DNA of 64,000 nucleotides, taken from positions 10,814,001 to 10,878,000 of the forward strand of contig JAPMAC010000231.1 in the NCBI GenBank assembly GCA_028671895.1, read 5' to 3'. Numbering within the stretch: position 1 is the first letter of the stretch; every line of letters begins with the position of its first letter. The notes beneath the pieces are model-generated. The model was not told the DNA's origin and did not search any database. It was given only the letters and a program-made list of their open reading frames with translations. A program made the translations under genes and the position numbers. The DNA comes from Oenanthe sinensis (taxonomy: Eukaryota > Streptophyta > Magnoliopsida > Apiales > Apiaceae). This document shows positions 48,121 through 58,075 of the stretch, piece after piece.

Positions 48121-49763
48121 TCTAATCAAGTTCATATACTTACTAATACCAACCTATAATTGTTTCATCATTACAAACCGAACCAAGCAAGAACATAACT
48201 TCATAAATTTCGAATTAAAAGCTAAGAAAACAACTTCATAAATTCGAATCATAGTCTGCAAATATACTCAAATTATTAAATCCATTCAATCATTCCCACC
48301 AAATAGAGTCATATAGTACTACCATATAAGCAGATATGCACATTAGACAGTTAAAATAGCTAGTAATATCCCTAGCACAAATACAATTATAAAGCTATAA
48401 TTTATTACCAAGTACATTCGAATCATAGGACTATAAAGCTCAAAGTCTTATTCGATTATATCACCAAATAATGACATCAAATTAAATTAACTAGGAGCAA
48501 TTAGGAATCGTCCTGCTTTAAATTCTCGAAATTAATAAAATAAAGTAAAACCAAGCTTAAATAATCGAAATTTTGAATATAAGGACATAACCATCCGAAA
48601 TATTCTCTATAATTTCACATACAATTCTATTGAGTAATAAAATACAGCAATTAACACCAAACTCAAGCTTAGATTCATATGTAAAAAAAAATTGAAATAT
48701 AAATATACATATATAAAATTCAAAAATTCAAGTAAACCCTGGAATATACATATGCAATCCTCATAGGCGATAGATTAATACATGACACATCCATTAGTAA
48801 TGAAAACAACTAGAAACGAAGTCAAACAAATTCAATCTGGTCGCCGACTCGACGGAGCTCATCACCGGCGACGACAATTGATGAACAAAGACCCATTTCG
48901 GGTTCCTTATGCTTTGAACTCCCTAAAAATCTCAAGTGTAGCTAGATACAAACTTCACAAATGCAATCAAAACCTTGAAGAATCTTGAATGAAACTCTAC
49001 CTTATATATATACATACGGCACAATACATATACATACAAATTTGATGATTGCATTACAAGAATTAATTACTAACTCATAAAATTAGCTAGAATTATGTGT
49101 AGATTGGAAATCATGGCAAGGTATCAAGAAATCGCACAAGAGAGAACTCACCACAGCTAACGAGGATAGAGATGAAGAATGGGGAAGAAAGAAGTGGGTG
49201 GTGGTGGTTTATAAAGGAAGGGCAAAACGGTAATTTCATAAATACTGAATTTTATTATACAATCATTAATAAATCAAATTTTAATGGGAAATAGGTAGAA
49301 AAATAAACTTAATATTTTTAATATAATGAACATGATTTCAGAAGCTCGTACATATTTTTAAAGTAATTTTTTGGACTTGTAATTATTTTATTATGGAATT
49401 TAGAAGATAACTCAGTTTAAAGGAATAATAATACCTTTAAAATCTTTAAAACTCATATAAGCTCAAAATAATTGAACCTATATTTTTAAAAAGTCTCTAA
49501 ATATGTAGAAATAATAATGCAAAAGAAATCATGATTTTTGGGCATTCCAATAATTTTCTAAAAATCAAAAAGTGCATCAAAATGGCTTGAAAATTTGTTT
49601 TAAAATACGTAGTCAAAATTAAGCATGTTCGCACATACATGCATTCAATACAAGCCATATAATCATAACACGTAGTTAACAAATAGTTAAATAAGGTTGT
49701 CTCATCAAATTGGAATAAGACCTTTTTATTATTATTTATAATACAATTTCTACGTGCATTACA
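48121..49763 (-). mobile_element. LARD LTR2, distal segment
   Basis: LTR2 resumes after the chromovirus, carrying the unoccupied copia 1 target CATTA near 48340. No gene is supported; the frames at 48782 and 49497 have counterparts in LTR1 but no domain. Confidence 0.85.
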
Positions 49764-50271
49764 ACCTTTCCCCCTTAAAGGATTCTGTCCTCAGAATCAG
49801 CGAAAGAAATAACGAGGCGTATTATCTCTTTACTCCATATTGTTCGTCCTTTATGATTGAAAAATCTATTAGTCTTTCCGGTTTATTCGTTTTCTCTTTG
49901 TGGCATACTCTACTCTTATTTTCAATAATCCCACTACAAAGTTTTTATTTATTTTAGCAAGCTTAACTTGTCTCACTTGGTTTGCATACCTTTAAAATGA
50001 TTATAAATAACAAGAATTATGGAACTTTAAATAGAATAAGTTCCAGATGTCGAAATAAGTATTAACTGAGAGATCAATATGATCGAAAGAACTCAATGTC
50101 GTGTGTCTACATTAAGACAATACTGAAGGTAGTTAACCTTCTTGTAATTTACAACACACACAAGTGATGGAGTCCCATCCAACTTCTATCATACAGACAG
50201 ATAGTCCTTGTGTCATCTATAAATAAGGTTGTTCGTCTCATTTAGAGTAAAGAAATATGAAATGAATTCAA
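49764..50271 (-). other. Partial second LARD internal region
   Basis: Closely matches 27863-28370 (ACCTTTC...ATGAATTCAAG), then stops. The rest of the internal copy is gone. The frame at 49754-49957 matches the one at 27840 and is unrecognised. Confidence 0.85.
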
Positions 50272-50316
50272 GACCTTTTTATTATTATTTATAACGCAAT
50301 TTCTACGGGCGTTACA
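50272..50316 (-). other. Terminal 45 bp of a third LARD LTR
   Basis: GACCTTTTTATTATTATTTA through GGGCGTTACA matches the last 45 bp of LTR1 almost exactly. The join to internal sequence occurs at a shared AAGA, suggesting a deletion through microhomology. The target-site duplication follows directly. Confidence 0.85.
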
Positions 50317-50803
50317 ACATGGCCATGCTCAAATATTGATTTGTTTAAATAGTGTACTCATTGATCAAGGAAACTAAGATTAAACATTGAAGAGGATGAC
50401 ACTATATATTCCTCGAGTTTGATTTATAATATAAGGTTAAAGGGATTATATTACATGGAACTTTATTCACGAAAGGTTTAATTAAATCACCAATTATTAT
50501 TGCTACTTGAGTAACAATGATGTATTACTAGATGCCACTCATTGTTTATAATTTTATTATTAGATAATAAAAATATTGTCAACGTAATAATAACCTAAAG
50601 GGTCACATACAAAGAACGTCAAAACGGAGGTTTATTTAAATTATGAATTTAGATATATTATTGTTTATTTGAATTCAATTATTGAATTAATTAAGTGGGA
50701 CTCGATTAATTATATTAGAATTCGGATTTAATAATAAGTATTATTATTTATTCGAATTTAATATATTGAATTAATTAAGTGAGACTTGATTAATTATATT
50801 AGA
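50317..50803 (+). mobile_element. Copia LTR, right half (truncated)
   Basis: Continues the LTR begun at 4760 (CATGGCCATGCTCAAAT onward). It stops at about 50803 after TTAATTATATTAGAG, where the solo LTR at 30974 continues for roughly 480 bp more. Confidence 0.8.
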
Positions 50804-50862
50804 GCATCTTGTAAAGAGTCAAGCACACCACTGACACTCATGCTGATGGCACATTACAAGAC

Positions 50863-51435
50863 GTGCACAATGAGAGGTATAGGCATTCAGAAGAGATACC
50901 AACTCTAATTAGCCATACATTACATTGTCCAAGGTATCTACCTCAAACAGAAGTTAATCTTCTGCATCCCGAAAGGGAGATCTCTTGTTCAGATTTATCT
51001 GGGCTTGAGAGGCAACTGCTTGGCAATAATTATTCGGATGAGTCAAGTAGGGTATTTTATACAAAATTCCCGTCACAGGGTTACGAGGGAAACGTAGGCT
51101 CTAAATTGTCATTCATTACATTGCCTACTACATCGTCCCTCCTGGAAGGAACATTTCCGGATCCTGAAAAGAAATGTCCACCTCCCGTTTACGGAGAAGG
51201 TGTGAGGTAACTCCTTGATAGAACAAGGTAGTATTCCCTAACAGGTTTTAAAATCTTGGGATAACCCATCTCAAAGAGATGAGGTTCCACTAGACAATGA
51301 TTTAGCAAATGCTATTGAGTTTGGTGCTGAGACAGTGCTTATGCATGATAGATCAAGAACACCTTTACGAGGAAATTCTCCACTTGATAGTGATTCAGTT
51401 CATTCTGATGAATTAGGTGATGACAATATAAATTA
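50863..51435 (+). pseudogene. Broken 3' accessory ORF of a SIRE-like element
   Basis: A 115-codon frame (50863-51210) is followed by a second coding-looking frame (51241-51435) containing LANAIEFGAET and RSRTPLRGNSPLDSD, ending in TAA. Both lie where SIRE-like elements carry extra sequence after pol, sometimes called env-like. I recognise no domain and see no catalytic motif. The two frames are offset, so the gene is broken. A splice-acceptor-like TTGCAG follows at about 51451. Confidence 0.4.
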
Positions 51436-52390
51436 ATTGATGGATTTCACTTGCAGGTACAGAAGGCTATATTTGAAATGCAGAGTGAAAGTGAGAGAGA
51501 GAAACACTTAAATGGAAGTGACGGAGAGATACACTTGAGTGAGATATATGAAGAGAAAGAGTGAAATACTTAAGTGTAAACACCAACAGAACGTAGTAGA
51601 AGTGAGGAAATCATAGACCAAACACTTATCCTTACTACTTGCTACTTCTGAAAGAAAAGCTACTATGTTTTCCCAATCAATGACAGATGAGAACCTTCTT
51701 TGGAAGACAAGCCATTTGAAAGATCATAGGCCATTGGAGGATTCCTCAACTAAGGGGGAGAATTTAGTAAGAAAAATGAAAAGTTAGTAAAGTCTTATCT
51801 TCGTATCCTTATGAGGAGAAAATATCCTTAGGGGGGAAATTTAGACAAGAAAAAGATGAAAATCTTATCTTCTGATCCATATGGGAAACAACAGAATATG
51901 GGAGAATCAAGAAACTGTATCCTATACTTGAAAGGAGTTATCAGTAGAGGATTCATCATCCAAGTGGAAAATACAAAAAAGAATTGACACTTCCATTGAT
52001 CATCTAAAGAGGAGAAGAAGATAGAGGAGAAGAATCACATTCTCAGGGGAAGAACATTATTTGAGCTATGTTCTATGTTCTATTGAAGACGTTCCCAGGA
52101 ATTTTAATTCTTATGAAGCTCTGTTTATGATAAGTTCTTTAAGTTCAACTATGAAAGATTTTGAAGCGGAGAAAGCTTAAACACAGACAGAAATGAAGAT
52201 GATACTGCACGAATATTAGTTCAGTGCAAATGGAACAGACATCTTTCATTTCAGTTACACAAGAAATCTGGAAATGCATAATTTGATCTAGAAAAACTAG
52301 TAGCATTATTTACAAGTCCCTGATGATTACTTTTTCTAGTTGTTAGTTGAGTTATCCTCTCTATGAGATTTGTTTGCTAAGTTTAACAAT
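51436..52390 (+). other. Non-coding internal 3' region of the SIRE-like fragment
   Basis: Purine-rich sequence with repeated GAAGA / GAGAA runs on the plus strand and no long frame. The segment 52330-52390 matches 61940-62000 of the second fragment. Confidence 0.5.
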
Positions 52391-52406
52391 CAAATAGGGG
52401 GAGATT
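52391..52406 (+). other. SIRE-like polypurine tract (first fragment)
   Basis: CAAATAGGGGGAGATT, just before the LTR start. Confidence 0.75.
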
Positions 52407-52408
52407 TT

Positions 52409-54153
52409 TGGTGAGATTATGAAGCTGTATGAATAGTAATCGTGATAAATCAACACTAGAACATGACAAGTAAATAATATTACATATACATAGAAATTAG
52501 GAAGAAATGAAGACAATGCAGATACAGTGAATCAAGACATTAGAAGAAGTTTTGAAGTCTACTACAGGTCATTGAGAGAAGTACATTAATATATTCATGC
52601 CTTAATGAAGAATAATGGTTGAAGATTTTTGGGGGTTTAGAAGTGTTGAAGATTCAATATTGAAGTGCCACTAGAAGATTTCAGTGTAAAGGCATTAATT
52701 GAAGATAAACAGTGTTCGAAGTATAGGAATCTAGAAGAATTGAAGTCATGGTAAAGACAAAGGAATAAGAAGACAACTGCAGTATTGGAGTTATACTCAT
52801 TGAAAGAAGTTCATTTGTATGTTCAAGCGTCAGTGAAGAATAGAGAATGAAGTATTCAAGATTTTGGTAATAATGGATACGTTGTCTAAGTACCAGAAAA
52901 GATTCTAGTGAAGTTATAGTGTTTATTGACAGTTAGGGTTCAAAGCAATGAAGTTCCTGCAAACTTAACAATGGGCGTAAGGCTATAATATAAAGACCTA
53001 GATTAAAGTTAGTCGTCTATGAACCAGACCAATTGCACTAGGCGTCGGCAGTTTGTGAAAGAAATCAGAGTATTAACTATAGAAGAATTATTAAGTTGAA
53101 GAACGTACCTGGAAAGAACGGTTATTTATTAAGATATGAAAAGTGGTTTGTAGAGGCTACAGCTAAACACTTCAAAGGGTGCAGGGTGCAAAGTGTCACA
53201 ACCTTGGTACAAAAAGTGAAAGTTTCTGAACTATAGTCGAAGAACGGAAACAACTCAGGGTTCAGGGTGTATGTGGCAAGAGCACTTTGACCATCAAAAA
53301 TATGAAGCGCAACGAAAGTGATTAGCACAACTTAACTTTCCTTTGATTAATCAACTTGAATGGCACCACTTGAGTTCTTACAGGGAAATCAATGTGTGAG
53401 GCGCCACTTGTATTTGCTCAGTAAAAATCAAGATAAAATTGGCGCCACTTGAAGCTACACTCTAGGAGGCGCAACAAAGAATTTCAAGCGCTACAAACAT
53501 ATATTAGCACAACAAAATATTTCTTGGCCCTACATAGCCCTCAGCCAATCAAATTCAAGCAGCCTACTTTATTTAATTAAAAGACTACACATATAAAAAA
53601 GATGGAAGCCACTCATTAAAAGGTGTCATCTTCTTCAACATAAAAAAATGTTGAGAGCTACTGCCATGGTTGGAGCAAGAACAAATAATTTATACACACT
53701 CATACCTTGCTCCCGGTCAGATATTAGGATCTGGTCCTTTAATAAAAAATGCTCAGGGCTCCTAGATATCACTCTCTACGGACTCAGTTTTTCCTTGTAC
53801 TAATTTAGATATATTTGTATAGGAATTGAGTCTTATATTTTTGTGTTAGTAGCAAAGAACTAATTTATTTTTTGGGAACCAGATATATTTTTAACTGGAT
53901 GTAGCACTACTCTGGGTTTATATACGAAAGATATATTCCCCGAAACTTGTATCCATAATTTATTTACTAATTTTCTTGAACCTAATTGATTTATCCGGAT
54001 ATACAGAAAATTAGTAAGCAGCTCTCCTAAACACTACAAATATCCAAACACACTCTGAAGTAATAATTTATTTATCCAAAAATTGATAAAAGAATTTAAA
54101 TTATTATGAGTATCATATTCAACCCCCCTTCTTCGATACTTCGGGACCCGACA
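52409..54153 (+). repeat. SIRE-like LTR (first fragment)
   Basis: About 1745 bp, from TGGTGAGATTATGAAGC to GGGACCCGACA. It contains three GGCNCCACTTG repeats (53361-53451) about 140-240 bp upstream of a TATA box at 53592. The frame at 53122-53328 is not supported. Confidence 0.65.
53592..53599 (+). promoter_or_regulatory. LTR TATA box
   Basis: TATAAAAA in the SIRE-like LTR, downstream of the CCACTTG repeats. Confidence 0.5.
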
Positions 54154-55308
54154 ATCGTTAAATACGTACGTTTGAACTGAAACTTCGACATGTCTTGGAT
54201 GACTCATTATATCCCCATTTTATCTTAAGGGCACATGTTAATCATTTAAGTCAAATACTTGTTCTATGACCTATTCTAAATTTCTAATTTACTTAGTCAA
54301 TTCAAAATCCACTTTCAAAGTAACCACCCAAGGGTTTTCACTTGTACCTCCTTAGGTTCAATAATTTTTATAACACCTAAAATTCAACAAATGTGTATGG
54401 AATTTTGTAGAGGCCTTAACCACTGTCCCCTATTTATTCTCCAAATTTCATGATTTTTGATAACTGTTAAAGGGTCCGTTTATATTTACAAAGGGAGTCA
54501 TTCGTAACAGTTTGGTCATTTTAGTCACCTCCACTAAACTAGCTTTTTTCCTAAACCGTAAATTGGAATAACATGATTCAAGTGTCAAAAAAAACTATGA
54601 AACAAGAACTATGCAGTCATTGGCAGCGGTGACAAGGTCCAGTGTCTTTTTAGTTCGGTACGTCTAGTCCAAATGAGTCCAAGAAAATTGGACATTACGA
54701 CGGCTATAAATGCAAGGTTTTTCGCATTCACTTTCGTGAATCCATTCACAATCAACCAAACATTAACATACTACTTTTAACATATAATTAAAGATACTTC
54801 TTCCATAACTTCCAACCAATATTGTTTCAGCAACATCATCCAACAAACATATACATCATTCTAACAAAACACCAAATCTTAGTCATGCTCTTACTATACT
54901 CATATACTAACATTTGATTCATACCACTTCAACCAAAACCTTAAATATGGAGGATTTTCATACCTTACTTGAATCTTTATGAACTTAACTTAGAGATTAG
55001 GGCCTTTAGAGTGGCTTGTGTTAACTTTAAGAGCTTTGATCCATCAAGAAATCACCAAGAACATAGTTAATAACACTATTCATTACTATTCATGCTCATC
55101 TTTTAGCATTAATTTAACTATGAAATACTTGGAGGATGAGCTTGAGATTTTGAACATACCTTTGTTAACAATTATAGGCTATAGGGTTAAAATCCTAGAA
55201 TTTATGGATGGAAGGAGCTCAACTTTGAAATTCCATTTCTTCCCTTTTATTTTTTTTGCCGAATAGAATGCTAAGGGGAGAGAAGACAAATGCTTGCTAG
55301 TTTACTTG
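54154..55308. other. Unclassified repeat-like stretch
   Basis: AT-rich. Phrases such as TTCATGATTTTTGATAACTG and CATACCTTACTTGAATC resemble the interiors of gypsy-type LTRs, so this may be a fragment of one. The plus-strand frame at 55018-55266 shows no recognisable domain. Confidence 0.35.
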
Positions 55309-55896
55309 TGTCACGGATTAAAAATGAGGTGTATTTAATGCAAAATTAATATCAGGGTTTGAAAGAGCTTCGAGCTTCTATGGTTGCACTAACGTTTCGT
55401 GACTACCTCGGGTCCTCGTTAACTGCCTATGTATCTCAGTGGGTGTGGGAATCAAGCCAAATCACGTAGTTCTAATGTTAAGGGATAGGCCCTTTATATA
55501 GGCGTATGAGGGCCTTGGAATCAGATTAAAATTAGGAGATTTGGTGGCCAAGTCTTCTAGCGACAAGGTTATCTAAACCTTTTAGGAATGAGGGTCCTCG
55601 TTGGACTCTTCCCTCGTTAGGGTTTCTAGATCCTTCTAGGATCAGGACCTTCAATAGGCTTCTTGGGCCTTTACTGAGCCTTTATTAATTAACTACAAAA
55701 TTAATTAATAATAGAGGCTTAATAGGCCTATGGCTTCAAGAGAGCTTGTGGGCTGGACTTACAAATCCAGTTGATCCTGGAGTTTATTTTCCTAGTTCAT
55801 TTCAGGGGCCCAAGCCTTTGGACCATACCAGGTCTATTAAAAGAAATAATAAATGTTATATTTATTATTTCTTCAGGGTTATTTTTACCCACATCA
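55309..55896 (-). repeat. Tat-type 3' LTR (left)
   Basis: 588 bp, from TGTCACGGATTAAAAATG to TTACCCACATCA. Its first approximately 320 bp align with 63682-64000. The frame at 55746-55928 is not a gene. Confidence 0.85.
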
Positions 55897-55914
55897 TTTG
55901 CCCCCCAGCTTTTA
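55897..55914 (-). other. Tat-type polypurine tract
   Basis: AAAAGCTGGGGGGCAAA on the minus strand, directly before the 3' LTR start TGATGTGGG. Confidence 0.8.
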
Positions 55915-56112
55915 GGAAAACTTTGTGAGTTTTCGTAAAAGTTTTACAAAGGGTTTTAAGTGCCTTACCGGGCTTTTGACTTATTTCAGTTAACCTTATT
56001 TCGTCTTTTGGGCTCAGGCCTTTTATTATTAACTCTTTTAAAGAATCAATATTATATAAATTAGTCTTCCAAGAACTTTATTTGTAACAATTTTTTTTTA
56101 AAATAGGAAATT

Positions 56113-57405
56113 TTTGAAACCCTGTCTAATTCGACCTGGAATGAGGTCGAATTAGGGATCATTTCCTATTCCAGGTCAATTCTGGAATCGAGGTCGAAGG
56201 GCTCCAATGCCTTGGTTTCCATCTACCTAGATCGAGGTTGAAAATAACCTCAAATACTCCCCTGGTCGATTTAGGGAATCGAGGTCGAAATTGACTTCGA
56301 TTGAGGTCGAAAAAACTCCAAATGCACCCCAGGTCAATTTAGGGAATCGAGGTCGAAATTGACTTGGGTTGAAGTCGATCAAAAAAGGAAAACTACCTTG
56401 ACGTCGATTATTGGACTGAGGTTGAATTCCACCTCGATTGAATTCGAATTAACCTTCAAAACTCATTGAAGTCGAAACATTATATTGAGGATGATTTCGA
56501 CCTTTATTGAGGTCGAACTATGCCTCTATGGCTTTTGAGGTCGATATATGAGGCTGTAGTCAATTTCGACCTCGATTGAGGTCAAGATAGGCCTTCAATG
56601 CTTTTTGATGTTGAGACAAGAAACGTGGTCTATTTCGACCTTGATTGAGATCAAACTAGGCCTCAATTGTTCATCGAGGTCGAAACTTAATACTGAGATA
56701 GATTTCGACCTCATTGGAGGTCGAACAAGATTTTGAAGTCTAAAATGCCTTCTGGGCTTGGGCTTCTAATTTGACCTTGATTGAGGTCAAGGTATGCCTT
56801 TATTTTACACTGAGGTCTATGTAGAATCGAAGTCACTTATCGACCTAGAATGAGGTCGATATAATCTTCACTTTTCCTTCTAGCTCGATTTTGGAATGAA
56901 GTCGGTTTTCCTCTTGGTTATGGTTTTATTTCGACCTCGATTGAGGTCGAATTATACTTCAAATATACACCCAAGTCGATTAATAATCGAGGTCGATTGT
57001 CGACCTTATTTTGGGGTTGAATTTTACCTCCATTTCACATTGAGATCGATTTCAAGATTGAGGTTGGATATCATTCTCATTTGAAGTCTAACTTGACTCT
57101 AGAAGTTGTACAGGCCTTCTAGGCTATATCTGTGTTTTCGACCTTGATTGAGGTCGAACCGTACCTCAAAAAGACATCCAAGTTGATTCTTTTTATTTTT
57201 TCAATATTTGGAGATTTTCGGCATGGTTTGAGGTCGACCAATACTTGGTTTTTCTTTCCATGTCGAAATGTTTTGGTTTCCATATCTGTGTTCATCCTAA
57301 ATTGAGGTCGAATTATTACTTAGTTTATCCTTCAAGTCGATTTTTTATGGGATTCATGCCTTGATGTTTTTAGAAGGAGATTGAGGTCGAATTGAACCTC
57401 AAATG
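56113..57405. repeat. Array of GACCTC / GAGGTC palindromes
   Basis: About 1.3 kb in which GAGGTCGA occurs at least 15 times, usually paired with TCGACCT to form short inverted repeats such as TTCGACCTCGATTGAGGTCG. The best is near 56125-56152, with 11-bp arms TAATTCGACCT and AGGTCGAATTA. Spacing varies from about 25 to 90 bp. No continuous frame; the one at 56896-57084 is accidental. Confidence 0.9.
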
Positions 57406-58075
57406 CCCAACTAGGTTGAAAATTGATGTCCCCTTAAAGATTAGAGTAAGTTGAGCCTCACAGGTTTTGGGCTTTTGGGCCCTCGATAATGTGGGCCCTT
57501 ACTAAGCCTTCTATTGAAGAGTTCAATTGATTTTTCCTAATAATGGGCCTTCACAGGTTTTTGATTATGGGCCTCCAAAGGTCTTGGATTATGGGCCTCC
57601 ACTATCTTACGAACCTTTAACTCTTGTTGGGCCTTCTAGGCCTTGGACTTTTCAGATTCTAGGCCTTGGAGGCCTTTTCTATTCATTTGTGGGCCTTCAT
57701 GGCTTGTAGTTCATAGGTTTTGAAAGCCCAACTTCTAAATCCTTCTTATAGGTTCTAGAAAACTCTATTTTTTTTTTATTTTTTTTACCTTTGGCCTTCA
57801 TTTATGGGCCTTGTCATATGAGCCCCTTCACCGGTTATACCGGTTGAATTACCCTTCAACGGTCATGTGACCTAGAAATGCTGGTAAAAAGTAGAATTTG
57901 AACGGGTGGACGACCGACTAGAGGGCTTTACATGAGTGGGGTGAGAGGCTTCACTTCCCTCACTTCTCACTTCTCACTTCTCACTTCTTACTTCATACAA
58001 TCATTTAAGCTCTCAAGCCTTTAAGCAAGTCCAGTCCTCAATCCTCTCAAAGGTACTCACAAGATTGAAGTTTTA
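57406..58075. repeat. GGGCCT-rich spacer upstream of the antisense ORF
   Basis: Irregular repeats such as ATTATGGGCCTCCA occur at 57540-57720, followed by a T-run and CACTTCTCA repeats at 57960-57985. The frame at 57527-57709 follows from the repeats. The 3' part may serve as promoter or leader for the antisense ORF. Confidence 0.55.

Larger units (their letters stand above)
29581..49763 (-). mobile_element. LARD LTR2, interrupted by a solo LTR and the chromovirus
   Basis: Occupies 29581-30973, 32507-34072 and 48126-49763. It starts TGTGACATCCCTCAG and ends CGTGCATTACA. It aligns with LTR1 throughout apart from guests and the approximately 360-bp deletion near 48347. The frame at 33662-33874 has no recognisable domain. 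Confidence 0.85.
5406..50316 (-). mobile_element. Large non-coding gypsy-type element (LARD-like), tandem form with nested insertions
   Basis: A composite element: LTR1 5406-27862, internal 27863-29580, LTR2 29581-49763, partial second internal 49764-50271, and last 45 bp of a third LTR 50272-50316. Removing nested elements leaves LTR1 at about 5.1 kb and LTR2 at about 4.6 kb. Orientation comes from the PBS at 29567-29578 and the polypurine tract at 27863-27874. No Gag, RT or integrase remnant is visible. Very long LTRs with a short non-coding interior match the LARD class (large retrotransposon derivative). LTR ends resemble those of the chromovirus at 34073, which suggests mobilisation in trans by such an element. 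LTR1 and LTR2 differ at about 14 of the first 180 bases by eye, so this element is much older than its guests. Confidence 0.8.
50804..54153 (+). mobile_element. SIRE-like copia element, 3' fragment
   Basis: A truncated plus-strand element: residual 3' coding sequence (50863-51435), a long gap region, a polypurine tract and one LTR. Its last internal segment (AGTTGAGTTATCCTCT) and tract match those of the fragment at 61265. The LTR end with ATTCAACCCCCCTTCT is typical of SIRE/Maximus-like copia elements. The whole 5' half is absent. Confidence 0.6.

Noticed and set aside
55018..55266. 82-codon plus-strand frame
   Set aside because: AT-driven composition, no domain, and it lies in LTR-like sequence.
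57527..57709. 60-codon frame with repeated GPP motifs
   Set aside because: It follows from the irregular ATGGGCCT DNA repeats.
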